A DNA stretch of 64,000 nucleotides from Candidatus Sodalis endolongispinus (lineage in GTDB: Bacteria; Pseudomonadota; Gammaproteobacteria; Enterobacterales; Enterobacteriaceae), in contig NZ_JAFJYC010000002.1 of assembly GCF_018777395.1 (NCBI RefSeq), positions 310,001 through 374,000 of the forward strand. The letters are read 5' to 3'. Of this stretch, positions 1 through 12,043 are shown piece after piece. Made by a program: the position numbers and the translations under genes. Each line of letters starts with the position of its first letter. Positions within the stretch are counted from its first letter, which is position 1. Below the pieces are notes generated by a model. The model ran no database searches. It saw only the letters and a list, made by a program, of their open reading frames with translations, and was not told the DNA's origin.

Positions 1-603
1 CGCTATCTGCCCATATCGGACAAAAGGCAGAGTGGTTGACCTTCGGGTACCTGCTGGACGGGTTTCAGCCAGGCCGACGGCCACTAGCGCCAAGACCAAC
101 AGCGAATAGGCGGCTAACGCCCAGAACGGCGCGCGCCAGCCGAAGCCTACCGCCAGCAGCCCGCCCGACATCGGCGCCAGCGCCGGGACAATATTCAGCG
201 TGCCATTTAGAAAGCTGAAAGCGCGGGCAGCATCGTCGCCGTCCAGCCGGTCGCGCACGCAGCTAAATAACGCCACGGTGGTACAGCATACCGCCAGCCC
301 TTGCAGCACACGTGATAGAACAAATAGCCAGTGGGTCGTCGCCATGGCTGCCAAAATGGCACCCGCGCCGTACAGCGCTACCCCGACCAGCGCCAGTGGA
401 CGGTGGCCGAAATAGTCTACCAGCGGTCCGGTGATAAGCTGCCCGATACCCATCACACCGATGAACAGCGGGATAGTCGACTGGATAAGCGCTTCGTCGC
501 TGTGGAGCCCGTGGGCGATGAGGGGAATAACCGGTAGATACAGATCAATGCCGAGCGGACCCAGCAACACCAGCAACAATAAAAGGATAAGAAACTTTTG
601 CAT
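1..603 (-). CDS. MFS drug-efflux transporter, Bcr/CflA type, C-terminus cut by window edge
   Basis: An open frame begins at ATG 603-601 and runs off the window with no stop, giving 201 residues. It shows alternating hydrophobic segments consistent with about the first six membrane helices of a 12-helix major facilitator. The loop after helix 2 carries GPLVDYFGHRP, the family GxLxDxxGRRP signature. The N-terminus (ending GPLGIDLYLPVIP) matches the Bcr/CflA/EmrD drug:H+ antiporter pattern, so export of small toxic compounds across the inner membrane is the likely role. The substrate cannot be read from the sequence. It is divergent from a MarR regulator whose gene starts 216 bp away, a common arrangement for a self-regulated efflux pair (inference). 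No lesion is visible in the part seen. Confidence 0.82.
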   Translation of the reverse strand, partial: MQKFLILLLLLVLLGPLGIDLYLPVIPLIAHGLHSDEALIQSTIPLFIGVMGIGQLITGPLVDYFGHRPLALVGVALYGAGAILAAMATTHWLFVLSRVLQGLAVCCTTVALFSCVRDRLDGDDAARAFSFLNGTLNIVPALAPMSGGLLAVGFGWRAPFWALAAYSLLVLALVAVGLAETRPAGTRRSTTLPFVRYGQIA

Positions 604-818
604 TTACACGCCACGCCATAAAGGGATGGCAAGCATAATAGTTGCCTGCGAAATAAAGTATGGAATGCTGTTATGTTAATTGATTTGCCTGTTAATCATG
701 AATTGATATGCATGATTGGCGGGGAATAATTTCTTTGTTCAACCAAGCGCGTGTCGTTGGTCTTCGTAATCAATGTGTGATAATTTTTAACATAGTGTAT
801 CTTTACCTGATACGGCTG

Positions 819-1253
819 ATGAATACTGACTATAAAAATTTTTCAAAAATGTTGCATTTGACCTCGCGCGCGCTGCGTATGGCTATCGATCGGCGCCTGA
901 AATACCTTGGCCTGAGCCAGGCAAGCTGGGTTGCGGTCGCCGCTATCGCCGGTGCGGAATTGCCGCTATCGCAAAGCGAACTGGCGCAGCGGCTTGGCGT
1001 TGAGGGGGCGACGGTGGTGACGATGGTCGACCGTCTGGTCAAAATCGGTCTGGTGCTACGCATTCCCACACCGGCCGATCGGCGCAAAAAATTGCTGGTG
1101 GTCACCGATGAGGGTAAGGCGCTGTACGAAAAAGTGCGTACAGAAGCGGATGCGCTGGGTAAAGAAATTCTGGAGGATGTCGATGCCCGGGATATGCAGG
1201 TGGCCATGCGGGTGCTGGCGAAGGTTTACAATGCCACGGAAACACTGACCTGA
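819..1253 (+). CDS. MarR-family transcriptional regulator
   Basis: A 144-residue protein using ATG 819. An upstream ATG at 708 would add 37 hydrophobic, non-conserved residues, so it is unlikely to be the start. The winged helix spans about residues 30-105: SQSELAQRLGVEGATVVTMV is the recognition helix region and RIPTPADRRKKLLVVTDEG is the wing with the DxR signature typical of MarR/SlyA/EmrR. Such proteins bind DNA as dimers and release it on binding phenolic or drug-like ligands. The divergent MFS exporter next door is the likely target, and the AT-rich 604-818 spacer should hold both promoters and the operator (inference). The frame is intact and the C-terminus is of normal length. Confidence 0.85.
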   Translation: MNTDYKNFSKMLHLTSRALRMAIDRRLKYLGLSQASWVAVAAIAGAELPLSQSELAQRLGVEGATVVTMVDRLVKIGLVLRIPTPADRRKKLLVVTDEGKALYEKVRTEADALGKEILEDVDARDMQVAMRVLAKVYNATETLT

Positions 1254-1376
1254 ACGGCGGCGTTCATTCGCGCGCCCAGCGATACACAGTTTGACGCCGG
1301 CCCATCAGCGTAAACAGTCAACTCTCGGCCTGCCAATCAACACCCGCGCCAGGCGTCGCCGCTGGCGCGTATGGCT

Positions 1377-3098
1377 TCAGGCCGGTTCATCGGCAATCTT
1401 GATGCCGATGAACCGGCCTGGTGCTCGTCTTTTTCCGCAATGGTACACACCACGCCTTCCGCAACAACATTATCGCCGACCACCGGTTCACCCCCGCCGA
1501 GTAACGCCATGACAAACCGGCCAAGGGTCAGCTCGCCGTCCACTTCGCCGGCAAATTCCAGACCGTAGATAGACGAGACATCGCGCAGACTTCCAGAATA
1601 AAATCCCCAAAGAAGCGCTGATCCAGCGCCACGGGAGGCGATTGGCTGAACAGCCTGCCCAGCGCCGGGAGATCCCGCTCCCGACCGATGACACAAAGCA
1701 CATCCCTCTCACGCAGTCGGGTATTGGCGGTCGGATGGAGCAACACATTATCGCGGAATAAAGCGGCAATGCGCGTATGGCGGGGCATCTTCAAATCGCG
1801 CAGCACCGCGCCCACGCACCAGTTTTCCTCACCCAACTGATAGATAAACTGCTCCCAGGGGTTTTCCGGGTGGATATCCATCCCGACGCGGGAAATCGGC
1901 GACGCGGTTGGCGGTACCACCACTTTTGCCAGCCGGGCGGCAAAGCCGAGCGAGGTGCCCTGCAAAAGCAAAGAGATGAGGACGATAAAAAAAGCGACAT
2001 TGAAATACAGGCGCGCGTTGTCCAGACCCGCCATCATCGGAAACACCGCCAGGATGATCGGCACGGCGCCGCGCAGGCCGACCCACGAGAGAAAAACACG
2101 CTCACGGGTGGTGTAGTTGCGAAACGGCAGCAAACCGACAAAAATCGACAGCGGACGCGCCACCAGCATCAACCACAGCGACAAAATGAGCGCAGGTATA
2201 GCGATCATCCACAAATCGCTGGGCGTGACCAGGAGTCCCAGCACCAAAAACATGCAAATCTGGCTAAGCCAGGCCATGCCGTCGAACGTTTGTAAAATAC
2301 CGTAACGGTTGCGTATCGGCCGGTTACCCAGCACAAAGCCACACAGATAAACGGCTAAAATGCCACTGCCTTCCAGCGCCGTGGTCAGGGCGAAAATCAT
2401 GATACCGACGCTGACCTCCAGCAGGGGATACAGGGCGTTGGTCAGCGAGATGCGGTTGATGACCTGCTGCAACAAGCAGCCGCCGCCCAGGCCCATCACG
2501 ACGCCCAGGCCAAATTCCCGAATCAGATGCACCAGAAACAGCCAGTCAAGGGGTGGGTCTGGCCGTTTTGAATCATGGCAATAAGCGTGATGGTCAGAAA
2601 CACCGCCATGGGATCGTTACTGCCCGATTCAATTTCCAGCGTGGAGGTGACACGCTCGTTCAGCCCTTTATCACCCAGCAGCGAGAATACCGCCGCAGCA
2701 TCGGTAGAACCGACAATGGCGCCGATGAGAATGCCTTCAATCATATCCAGCCCAAACAGCCAGGCCGCGGCCATACCGGTTAAACCGGCGGTGATAATGA
2801 CCCCTACCGTTGCCAGCGACAGCGACGGCCAGAGCGCGACGCGAAAGGCGGTGGCGCGGGTGCGCATACCGCCGTCCAGCAAAATCACCGCCAGCGCCAG
2901 GTTACTAATAAGATATGCCACAGGATAGTTATCAAACGCGATGCCGCCCAGACCATCGATCCCCGCCAACATGCCAATGGCCAGGAAAATCACCAGAATA
3001 GGGATGCCAAGACGTGAGGAAAAAGCGCTGAGCAGGATACTTCCCCCCACCAATATTGAACCTATAATAAACAAACTTATAATGGTGCTGCTGTCCAA
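1377..3098 (-). pseudogene. nhaP2: K+/H+ antiporter NhaP2 (CvrA), frameshifted
   Basis: Three overlapping frames rebuild one protein of about 574 residues, close to the roughly 578 of E. coli CvrA. 3098 to about 2550 encodes the first CPA1 exchanger helices. About 2550 to 1580 encodes the remaining helices and the RCK/TrkA-C-like cytosolic domain ([41 protein letters not shown]). The tail [12 protein letters not shown] onward lies in a third frame, and the last codons IGIKIADEPA before TGA at 1377 lie in yet another. That gives at least three frameshifts: near 2550, near 1580 and near 1415. The intact protein exports K+ in exchange for H+ and supports cell-volume control. The last lesion coincides with a perfect inverted repeat at 1378-1420. 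No function is expected here. Confidence 0.9.
1378..1420. repeat. Perfect 18-bp inverted repeat at nhaP2 3' end
   Basis: The 18 bases at 1378-1395 are the exact reverse complement of 1403-1420, with a 7-base spacer. One arm is the natural end of nhaP2 (codons for IADEPA and the stop). The other arm lies where the protein frame is lost. It could act as a terminator stem, but no T-run follows on either strand. A more likely reading is a template-switch event that copied the gene end in inverted orientation (inference). Confidence 0.75.
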
Positions 3099-4150
3099 AC
3101 GCGGTCTCCTTTTGATTTTTTATTTCATACACTGCCTCTGCCTATCCTGCAGAGGCGTTGTGACCCGAAATTCCTACCATGACTGTCTGGCTGAAGGCGT
3201 CGGCACCATGACCTGAAAAGGGGAGGGAAGTTCACCATACTGCCCGGCGTGTCGTCCGTCGGAGCCAGCGACGGATGCGGGTGAGGCGGGAAACCTAGTC
3301 CGGCGAATCCCTGGCCGATACTCGATTAAACTCCCCTTTTTGCGCACAACAAAAAAGTCGTTTTTTTGGTATTTATCTCTTTTAAGGCGTTTAAGCCTCT
3401 TTTTTATCAGAACAGGCCGAAAATGGCTTTTTCGCCCACGAGGAACGGTTTTTACCGCTGGCCGCCACCCCCCTCTGCGGGCAAAGGCGATGCCGGCGCG
3501 ACAATCGCTTCAGCCAAGGAACCACGGATTGGGTGACGCCGTGATCCGCTTCAGCCGCAACACTATCGTCCCGTCGTTGATGGCGTCAGCGCCATCATCA
3601 GGCAGCGCATTTTAGCCAGCGCGTCGCTGCTGTCGTTAGCCAGGGCCGGTTGACCGACGCGCTACAGCGGGCGTCGATAGCGCCTACGTGTGGACAAAGA
3701 GGACAGGGCAATGCTATCGCGGCATACAGGCACAATGGCTACCGTGCGCCGATGCCATCCTCACGCTTGCGTATCGCATCGCCACAGGGTGGCCAGTGGG
3801 CATCGGCTACGGGCAAATCCAGAATGATAGCAAGTTAATTATACTATATGACTAATAATATGATACGAAAGTAAATACCGATGAACCAGCAAAAAACGTC
3901 AATTTCGCCGGCATCGGCCCGTGCCGCCGCCGACCTTGCGCACAGAAGCGCATAATGTAGCCAGCCGATTGACGCTATTGCAGCACGGGAAAAACGTTGT
4001 CGTTGGCAGTGAGAGGGTGCAGGAGCCAAAGGGATTGCGATACAGGGTAATGCCTGCGTTGCCCGTTGCCTAGGCGTGAGGCGTTGTTGGTGCAGGAAGG
4101 CGCGGCGGTAATAAACAGCCAGTCGGATGGGCTGGCTGTTGGCGAAAAGG
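3099..4150. other. About 1 kb without a recognisable gene
   Basis: Six-frame reading gives only short frames of about 60-90 codons with arginine-, proline- and serine-rich composition typical of chance frames. None resembles a family I know. The first 100 bp (3099-3200) should hold the nhaP2 promoter. The rest is probably eroded coding DNA, because its GC content resembles coding sequence in 3430-3800 and turns AT-rich near 3820-3880. No repeat, tRNA or IS end was seen. Confidence 0.5.
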
Positions 4151-5426
4151 CTAGCGGCTTTCGTTCAATTGTCTTTGGAACAGTTCGCGGAACACGGGGT
4201 AAATATCCTCCTGGTCGCGAATATGCTGCATGGCGAAATTGTCGAATCGCGCCTGTAAATCTTCGTATTCACCCCATAGCGTCTGGTGTGCCCGGCGGGT
4301 AATTTCTATATAGCTATAATAGCGCACCAATGGCAGCAGGTGACTCGCCAGCAAGTCATGGCAGGGGCGAATCATCCGCCCAGTTATCACCGTCCGACGC
4401 CTGTGCGGCATAGATATTCCATTGATTCGGGTCATAGCGCTCCTTGATGACCTCCTCCATAAGCTTCAGCGCGCTCGAGACAATGGTGCCACCGGTTTCC
4501 TGAGAATAAAAGAACTCGTGTTCATCCACCTCCTTGGCCTGGATGTGGTGGCGGATATAGACCACATCCACGTTTTTGTAGGTACGGCTCAGGAACAGAT
4601 AGAGCAAAATATAAAAACGCTTTGCCATGTCCTTGGTGACTTGATCCATGGAGCCGGAGACGTCCATCAGGCAGAACATCACCGCCTGGCTGGACGGTTC
4701 TGGACGACGCTCAAAGTTTTTGTAACGCAAATCGAAGGTATCGATAAACGGCACCCGATCGATCTTTTGCCGCAGTTCCGCAATTTCGCGCCGGATCTTT
4801 TCCTGCTCCAGCAACTGCACCGGCTCGCTGTTGGCCAGCCGGTCGAGCTCGGCCTCCAGCTGGCGGATGGCGCGCCGTTTTCCGGCCGTCATGGCGGTGC
4901 GTCTGACCAGCGAATTTTGCAGCGAACGCACCACGCTGATGTTGGCCGGCACGCCGGTCGACGTGTAGCCAGAACGATGGGTTTTGTATTCGTTCAGCTG
5001 CTTGTGCTGATTTTTTTGCAGATTGGGCAGCGCCAGATCTTCAAACAGCAGATCCAGATATTCATCCTTGGAAATCTGAAAGACAAATTCATCTTCCCAT
5101 TCGCCGTTCTGGCTGGCGCTACCCTGACCGCTACCGCCACCACCCCCGGAAGGCGGCCGCTCGATGCGGTCGTTTTGCACAAAATGATCATTGCCGGGAT
5201 GCACCCGATGGCGCATGCCTCCCCGACCCTGATGAAAGATGGGTTCATTGATGTCGGTATTGGGAATCGACACCGACTCCACGCTTTCCACATCGGTAAC
5301 CGAACGCTTATTGATGGCCCCGGCAATCGACTGTTTAATTTGAGACTTATAACGGCGCAAGAAACGTTGGCGATTAACCATGCTCTTGTTTTTGCCGTTA
5401 AGTCGTCGGTCAATAAAATAGGCCAT
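4151..5426 (-). pseudogene. yeaH: YeaH, DUF444/von Willebrand-like protein, frameshifted near the C-terminus
   Basis: The first 355 codons (5426 to about 4372) match Yea[13 protein letters not shown] start, a charged glycine-rich linker ([16 protein letters not shown]), and a VWA-like region with [11 protein letters not shown], the metal-site DxSxS motif. After DNWADDSPL the frame is lost. The rest ([27 protein letters not shown] to the end) continues in another frame down to 4151. The sum is about 427 residues, the family's normal length, so a single indel near 4372 is the only visible lesion. YeaH is the partner of the YeaG kinase in a stationary-phase, RpoS-dependent operon in E. coli. Here yeaG lies immediately upstream and is broken too. 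A truncated product lacking about 70 residues could still be made. Confidence 0.92.
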
Positions 5427-5462
5427 TATATCCTCCGGACGACAGTGTCTACGCGTCGTACG

Positions 5463-7397
5463 TTACGACGATTTCCTTACCCGCAGATACCATTCGCATA
5501 ACAGGCGTACCTGTTTACGTGTATATCCCTTTTCCATCATACGATCCACAAAGTCGTCATGTTTTTTCTGCTCATCCGTGGAAGTCTTCGCATTAAATGA
5601 TATAACCGGTAACAACTCTTCGGTATTGGAGAACATCTTTTTCTCGATAACGACGCGCAACTTCTCATAGCTGGTCCAGTTCGGATTGCGGCCGTTGTTG
5701 CTGGCGCGCGCGCAGGACGAAGTTGACGATTTCGTTGCGAAAATCTTTCGGGTTGCTAATGCCGGCCGGCTTTTCAATTTTTTCCAGCTCGGCATTCAGC
5801 GCTTCGCGGTCGAACAACTGTCCGGTGTCGGGATCGCGGTATTCCTGGTCTTGGATCCAGAAGTCGGCGTAGGTCACGTAGCGGTCAAAAATATTTTGAC
5901 CATATTCAGAATAGGACTCCAGATACGCGGTCTGAATCTCCTTGCCGATAAACTCGGCATATTTCGGAATAAGGTAGCCCTTTAAATGTTCGAGGTATTT
6001 TTCCGCGATGTCCTGTGGGAATTGTTCACGCTCAATCTGCTGTTCCAGCACGTAAAACAGGTGCACTGGGTTGGCCGCCACCTCGGTATGATCGAAATTG
6101 AACACCCGCGAGAGGATTTTAAAAGCGAAGCGGGTGGACAGGCCGTTCATGCCTTCATCGACCCCGGCGTAATCGCGGTATTCCTGATAGGACTTGGCTT
6201 TTGGATCGGTATCTTTCAGGCTCTCACCGTCATAAACCCGCATTTTCGAGTAGATGATGGAGTTTTCCGGCTCCTTCAGCCGTGACAATATCGAGAACCG
6301 CGCCAGCGTTTCCAGGGTGCCCGGCGCGCCGGGCGATTCCGACAATTCGCTGTGGCTGAGCAGTTTGCTGTAGATCTTCATTTCCTGCGAAACCCGCAGG
6401 CAATAAGGCACTTTGACGATATACACGCGGTCGAGGAATGCCTCATTGTTTTTGTTGTTACGGAACTGCACCCACTCAGATTCGTTGGAGTGCGCCAGAA
6501 TTATCCCGTTGAACGGCAGCGCGGCGATGCCTTCGGTGCCGTTATAATTGCCCTCCTGCGTGGCGGTCAGCAGCGGGTGCAACACTTTGATCGGCGCCTT
6601 GAACATTTCAACGAATTCCATCACTCCCTGGTTGGCGCGGCATAGCGCGCCGGAATAGCCATAGGCGTCAGGGTCGTTCTGGGCGTGGTCCTCCAATTTA
6701 CGGATGTCCACTTTGCCAACCAGTGCGGAAATGTCCTGGTTGTTTTCATCGCCGGGCTCGGTTTTGGCGATGGCAATCTGCTCCAGAATCGATGGCCATA
6801 CCTTGACCACTTTGAAGCGGGTGATATCGCCGCCGAACTCATGGAGCCGCTTGGCGGCCCAGGGCGACATAATGGTGCCGAGATAGCGCCGGAGAATACT
6901 GTATTCTTTTTCAAGAATATGCGCATCCTCCTGCGGATTGAACAAGCACAACGGATGGTCATTCACCGGGCTGCGCTCACCGTTGGCGCTGAGCACATAA
7001 ATAGGGACCCGCTGCATGAGCGATTTCAGGCGCTCGGCCAGCGACGACTTGCCGCCGCCCACCGGACCGAGCAGATAAAGGATCTGCTTCTTCTCTTCCA
7101 AACCCTGAGCCGCATGCTTCAGATAAGAAACGATTTGCTCGATAGCCTCTTCCATGCCGTAGAATTCCTCAAAGGCAGGATAACGGGCGATCACACGGTT
7201 GGAAAACAGGCGTGAGAGCGGGGAGGCTCCTGAGCAGTGTCGATCATCACAGGGTCGCCGATGGCCATCAGCAGCCGTTCAGTGGCGTTGGCAAACGCGC
7301 TGCGGTCCTGGTGACATATCGTGAGGAATTCATGCAGGGTGAACTCTTCGTCCTTTGCAGCTTCGTAGCGCTGACGGTAATGGTCAAATATGTTCAT
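5463..7397 (-). pseudogene. yeaG: YeaG (PrkA-type Ser/Thr protein kinase), two frameshifts
   Basis: The natural start MNIFDHYRQRYEAAKDEEFTL is at 7397. The first frame reaches VMIDTAQEP and then shifts in a C-run near 7228. The long middle frame (7194 to about 5710) carries the AAA-like P-loop LLGPVGGGKSSLAERL and most of the PrkA domains. It shifts again near 5708, where a GC dinucleotide appears lost from a GCGCGCGC tract, and the last 80 codons end at 5463. The total is about 644 residues, as in E. coli. The intact kinase acts in the cytosol in nitrogen-starvation and stationary-phase responses and pairs with YeaH. A 509-codon internal frame remains open, but it lacks the natural N-terminus and any obvious ribosome site. 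Confidence 0.93.
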
Positions 7398-7827
7398 AGC
7401 GATGCCCGTCCTTACGTTTAGCACAGGTTAAAAAGGAGCTAAGAGATAATACTAGAACCGCTCCCGAAAAAAAGAGGCTTACTGAGTACAGCAACCACTA
7501 TGCCAACTTGTTCGCACTTTTATGCTACCGGACTCAGATTAATCCTTATCTACCAGAAAGTTTAGTTGGCATCCGTCAAATGTCATGGTAGCCAACTCTC
7601 TTTTTGAAGAGATTTCAATGACTCAGTTTACGTTTCCTCGGGTATGCCCCGTCTCACGCGGTCTGCAGCGCTTTGCGCAAGATATGTAAAGGACATATAT
7701 AGATTTAAGATATAATATTTTTGTTATTATATATGTATGTTAATGAACCAATGTACGTTACGCGCGCGAGCTTTTATCTTATATCTACAGTATGCGCATA
7801 TTTTTACTTAACGGGAAACATACATTC
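7398..7827. promoter_or_regulatory. AT-rich divergent spacer between yeaG and mipA
   Basis: This spacer is about 430 bp long with no credible reading frame. The part at 7690-7790 is strongly AT-rich, with repeated TATATA-like steps, and should contain the mipA promoter. The part next to 7397 should hold the RpoS-type yeaG promoter known in E. coli. I could not single out -35/-10 boxes with confidence. Confidence 0.4.
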
Positions 7828-8580
7828 GTGAAAACGCATTCTCTTAAATCGCTTAACATCGTTTTAGCCGTAGGGTTGTTGTCGCCGGTTGCCGCCGTGG
7901 CCGATGATTTCTCACTCGGCGTCTCGGCTGTTTATGCCACCAGCCCGTATCGGGGTGACGATGATAAAGTGCTGCCGTTTCCGCAGATTAATTATGATAG
8001 CCAGCACGTCTATGTTAAAGGATTGAGCGCCGGCTACTATCTGTGGAAAGACCCTCAGAACCAGTTATCGGTGACGGCGGTCTATGCGCCCTGGCATTTC
8101 CGGCCAAGTAAAAATGATTATGACGATATGAAAGCGCTGGACAGGCGCCGCTCAACGGTCATGGCCGGCTTGCGCTATAACCATACCGAGGATTGGGGGG
8201 TGGTACGCGCGGAATATCTTGGCGATGTGCTGGATAACAGCGATGGCTTCACCGCCGATTTGTCCTACTTGTACCCGATGCAACTGGGTCGGTTCAGCCC
8301 GGTGCCGGGCGTGGGTGCTATGTGGGCGAGCGAAGACCAGAACAACTACTATTACGGCGTAAGCCGCAATGAATCGCGCCGCAGCGGTCTGCGTGAGTAC
8401 CATGCCGACGATGGCTGGTCGCCCTATGTGCAGCTGACCGTGAACTACGCCATCACCCAGAGTTGGAATACCTATGTGATGGAGCGTTATCTGCGTCTGA
8501 GCGATGAAGCGAAAGACAGCCCGATGACCGACAGGCAATACATTGGTCTTATCGGGGTGGGTACGACTTACAGTTTTTAA
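7828..8580 (+). CDS. mipA: MipA/OmpV outer-membrane protein
   Basis: A 250-residue product if read from GTG 7828, which gives a clean Sec signal peptide (short KTHSLKS charged start, hydrophobic [16 protein letters not shown], cleavage near AVA-DDF). An in-frame ATG at 7792 would add 12 residues. The mature part is a MipA-like beta-barrel: [60 protein letters not shown] and a terminal TYSF ending in phenylalanine, as outer-membrane porins do. In E. coli MipA is a scaffold between the MltA transglycosylase and PBP1B. OmpV relatives are also adhesin- or porin-like, so the exact role here is unproven. The gene is intact and flanked by broken yeaG and yeaE, as expected from E. coli order. Confidence 0.9.
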   Translation: MKTHSLKSLNIVLAVGLLSPVAAVADDFSLGVSAVYATSPYRGDDDKVLPFPQINYDSQHVYVKGLSAGYYLWKDPQNQLSVTAVYAPWHFRPSKNDYDDMKALDRRRSTVMAGLRYNHTEDWGVVRAEYLGDVLDNSDGFTADLSYLYPMQLGRFSPVPGVGAMWASEDQNNYYYGVSRNESRRSGLREYHADDGWSPYVQLTVNYAITQSWNTYVMERYLRLSDEAKDSPMTDRQYIGLIGVGTTYSF

Positions 8581-8671
8581 GGGTGCAGCGTACGCACCAA
8601 GACGGGGCGCTTGCGCCCCGTTTGCACAGGTGAAGTGCGTTAGGGTAACGCTATTCTCTTCAGGAGGGACT

Positions 8672-9526
8672 ATGAGCGCCGGCGATATTTGCTTTCTCGA
8701 TGAGCATCGCGTTCCCGCCATCGGTCAGGGGACGTGGTATATGGGCGAGCGCAACAGCGACATCGCACAGGAAGTACGCGCGTTGCTCTGCGGCCTGGAT
8801 GAAGGATTGACGCTTATCGATACCGCGGAAATGTGCGGCGACGGCGGCTCGGAGCGGGTAGTGGGGCAGGCGATCGCCGGACGCCGTGACGAGGTTTTTG
8901 TGGTGTCAAAGGTCTATCCGCAAAACGCCGGCGGGCAAAAAGCCGTCACCGCCTGTGAAAATAGCTTCCGCCGACTGCAAACCGACCGCCTGGATTTGTA
9001 TTTACTCCATTGGCGCGGCGGTATTCCGCTGGCGCAAACCGTGGAGGCAATGGTAGGGCTGCAGCAGGACGGTAAAATCTTGCGCTGGGGGGTCTCCAAT
9101 CTCGATGTCGCCGATTTGGAAGAGCTTAAGGCGGTGCCGGGCGGTGAAGCGTGCATGACCGATCAGGTGCTGTATCATCTCGCCTAGCGGGGGATTGAAT
9201 ATGACTTGTTGCCATGGTGCCGCCAGCGGCAGCTGCCGGTGATGGCCTATTGCCCGCTGGCGCAGGCCGGTCAATTACGCAATTGGCTGTTGCACCACGG
9301 TGCCGTGCAGAGCATTGCCGCTGAATTAGGCACGAGCGCGGCGCAGGTATTGCTGGCGTGGGTCATCCGCGAGCCGGGCGTTGTCGCCATCCATAAGGCG
9401 GCAAGCGTAGCGCATGTGAAAGAGAACGCAGGCGCGCTGGCAGTCACGCTGTCCGCCAAACACCTCGAGGCGTTGGACCGGGCATTTCCACCACCGCAGC
9501 GCAAGACCTTTCTGGACAGCGCCTGA
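8672..9526 (+). pseudogene. yeaE: YeaE methylglyoxal/aldo-keto reductase, in-frame TAG
   Basis: ATG 8672 follows a strong AGGAGG site. The frame covers 284 residues of an AKR-family (beta/alpha)8 reductase, but TAG at 9185-9187 interrupts it where E. coli has serine in YHLGSRGIEYD. The downstream half (RGIEYDLLPWCRQRQLPVMAYCPLAQAG) is in the same frame and well conserved to TGA 9524. YeaE reduces methylglyoxal with NADPH in the cytosol. The conserved catalytic tyrosine in DTAEMYADGG is cysteine here ([10 protein letters not shown], about residue 54), while the catalytic Lys (SKVYP) and His (LLHW) remain. The enzyme may therefore have lost activity independently of the stop. No other lesion is visible. 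Confidence 0.9.
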
Positions 9527-9763
9527 TGTTCAGGTCGAGGCGTTTGCTATGCCGAAAATGCGTGGAGCAGCGCGGTGCCGCGTTAACGGTTAAGCTTCCA
9601 TCCGAGGTTGAAAAGCGTGGGCGCCGCGCTGGCGTTGTTGCGATTTAGCGCTTGCGCCGGCGTCGCGCTGCCGCACAGCAAAGGCTGAGCGCGTTTGAGT
9701 GGGGGCCGCACCCGTTGCACCGGTGCAGGGTTTGCGCAGACGCCACGCTCCCGTTGTGTCGGC

Positions 9764-10632
9764 TTAGGACTTACGCAGACGCAGCGTTTGCCGTAAGCGC
9801 GCCGGCGTTGCGGCGGTGCTAATAAGCGGTGCATTGACCCGCGCCTTCTCCACACACACATAGCTCAGGTAACTGTCATCAGCCAAATCGCCGATCGATT
9901 GCGATAGCTATTGCCCACAGTTCCAGGCTACGACGTCGCTATGGTGCTGATGATGGACTTCAATCACTCGCCCCAGCACCGGATCATGAATCAGGCTGGT
10001 TTGTGCCGGCGCGGTATAAACACGGTCCACTTCGCCGGAGAAGGTTAAATCACCCTGTTGCTGAGCTGGCTGGGCGCCGTTGACTTTATCGATAAAGCTG
10101 GCGCCGAGGCCGCTAACATGAATATCGCCGATGGCTCCCACGGTGAAATAGCTGTGCAGCGCGGCCGTTGCTTGATAGTCACCGTCGGCCACCAGTTCGA
10201 GACTGCAGGTCTGCCAGAGCGTAAAGTGGGCTTTAAGCGTGAACGGGTGGGGGAAAAAGGGTTCGGTCAGGGTGCTATCGCGCAGGGTAAAGGTCAGTTG
10301 AACCTGTTGGTCGTCTTCGCTGTGATCGCTCAGTTCCCACGGAAGAATCCGGGCGAAGCCATGATTCGGGGTCGCGACCTTGCCAAACCAGGGCCAGCAA
10401 ATGGGCACGCCACCGTGGATAGCCACGCCTTCCTGAAACGCGCTTTTCTCGCTCAACCACAATACCGGTTGCTCGCCGGTGGGCTGCCAGGCGACAAGAT
10501 GCGCGCCCTGTAACGTGACCGACGCACCTGTGGATGGTCCACCACCACCAGCGGCAACTGATCCTGCTGGCGCAGTGTTAATGACGGCGAAAGGGTTTGT
10601 TTGACGGGCAGGGCAAAAAGAGAGTCAGACAT
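9764..10632 (-). pseudogene. yeaD: YeaD hexose-6-phosphate mutarotase, frameshift plus TAG
   Basis: The start MSDSLFALPVKQ is at 10632. The frame runs to VVVDHPQV, shifts near 10527, and continues as ASVTLQGAHLVAWQPTGEQPVLW and GVAIHGGVPICWPWFGKV through FARILPW, the aldose-1-epimerase core. TAG at 9910-9908 then interrupts at VVAWNCGQ, and the C-terminus (IGDLADDSYLSYVCVEKA) follows in frame to TAA at 9764. The total of about 289 codons equals the family length. The intact enzyme interconverts anomers of glucose-6-phosphate. The gene lies directly downstream of gapA, as in E. coli, separated by a terminator. Confidence 0.9.
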
Positions 10633-10650
10633 GATATACCTCCTGAGTAA

Positions 10651-10681
10651 AAGAAAAAGGGCGACATCGCTGCCGCCCTTT
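10651..10681 (-). terminator. Rho-independent terminator of gapA
   Basis: On the minus strand an 8-bp stem (AAAGGGCG pairing with CGCCCTTT, loop of 10) is followed by a T-rich tract (TTTTTCTTTT). It lies 20 bases after the gapA stop codon and before the yeaD start. Confidence 0.85.
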
Positions 10682-10700
10682 CGTCATCCGGTCACCAGGC

Positions 10701-12043
<1,343 letters not shown>

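Noticed and set aside
1777..2295. 172-codon plus-strand frame
   Set aside because: Shadow of nhaP2 on the opposite strand, rich in His, Gln and Arg.
4422..5501. 359-codon open frame on the plus strand
   Set aside because: It is the antisense of yeaH, whose minus-strand product matches a known family in detail. The plus-strand translation shows no domain.
9583..9861. 92-codon minus-strand frame downstream of yeaD
   Set aside because: It overlaps the conserved C-terminal codons of yeaD in another phase and has a Cys/Arg/Pro-rich chance composition.
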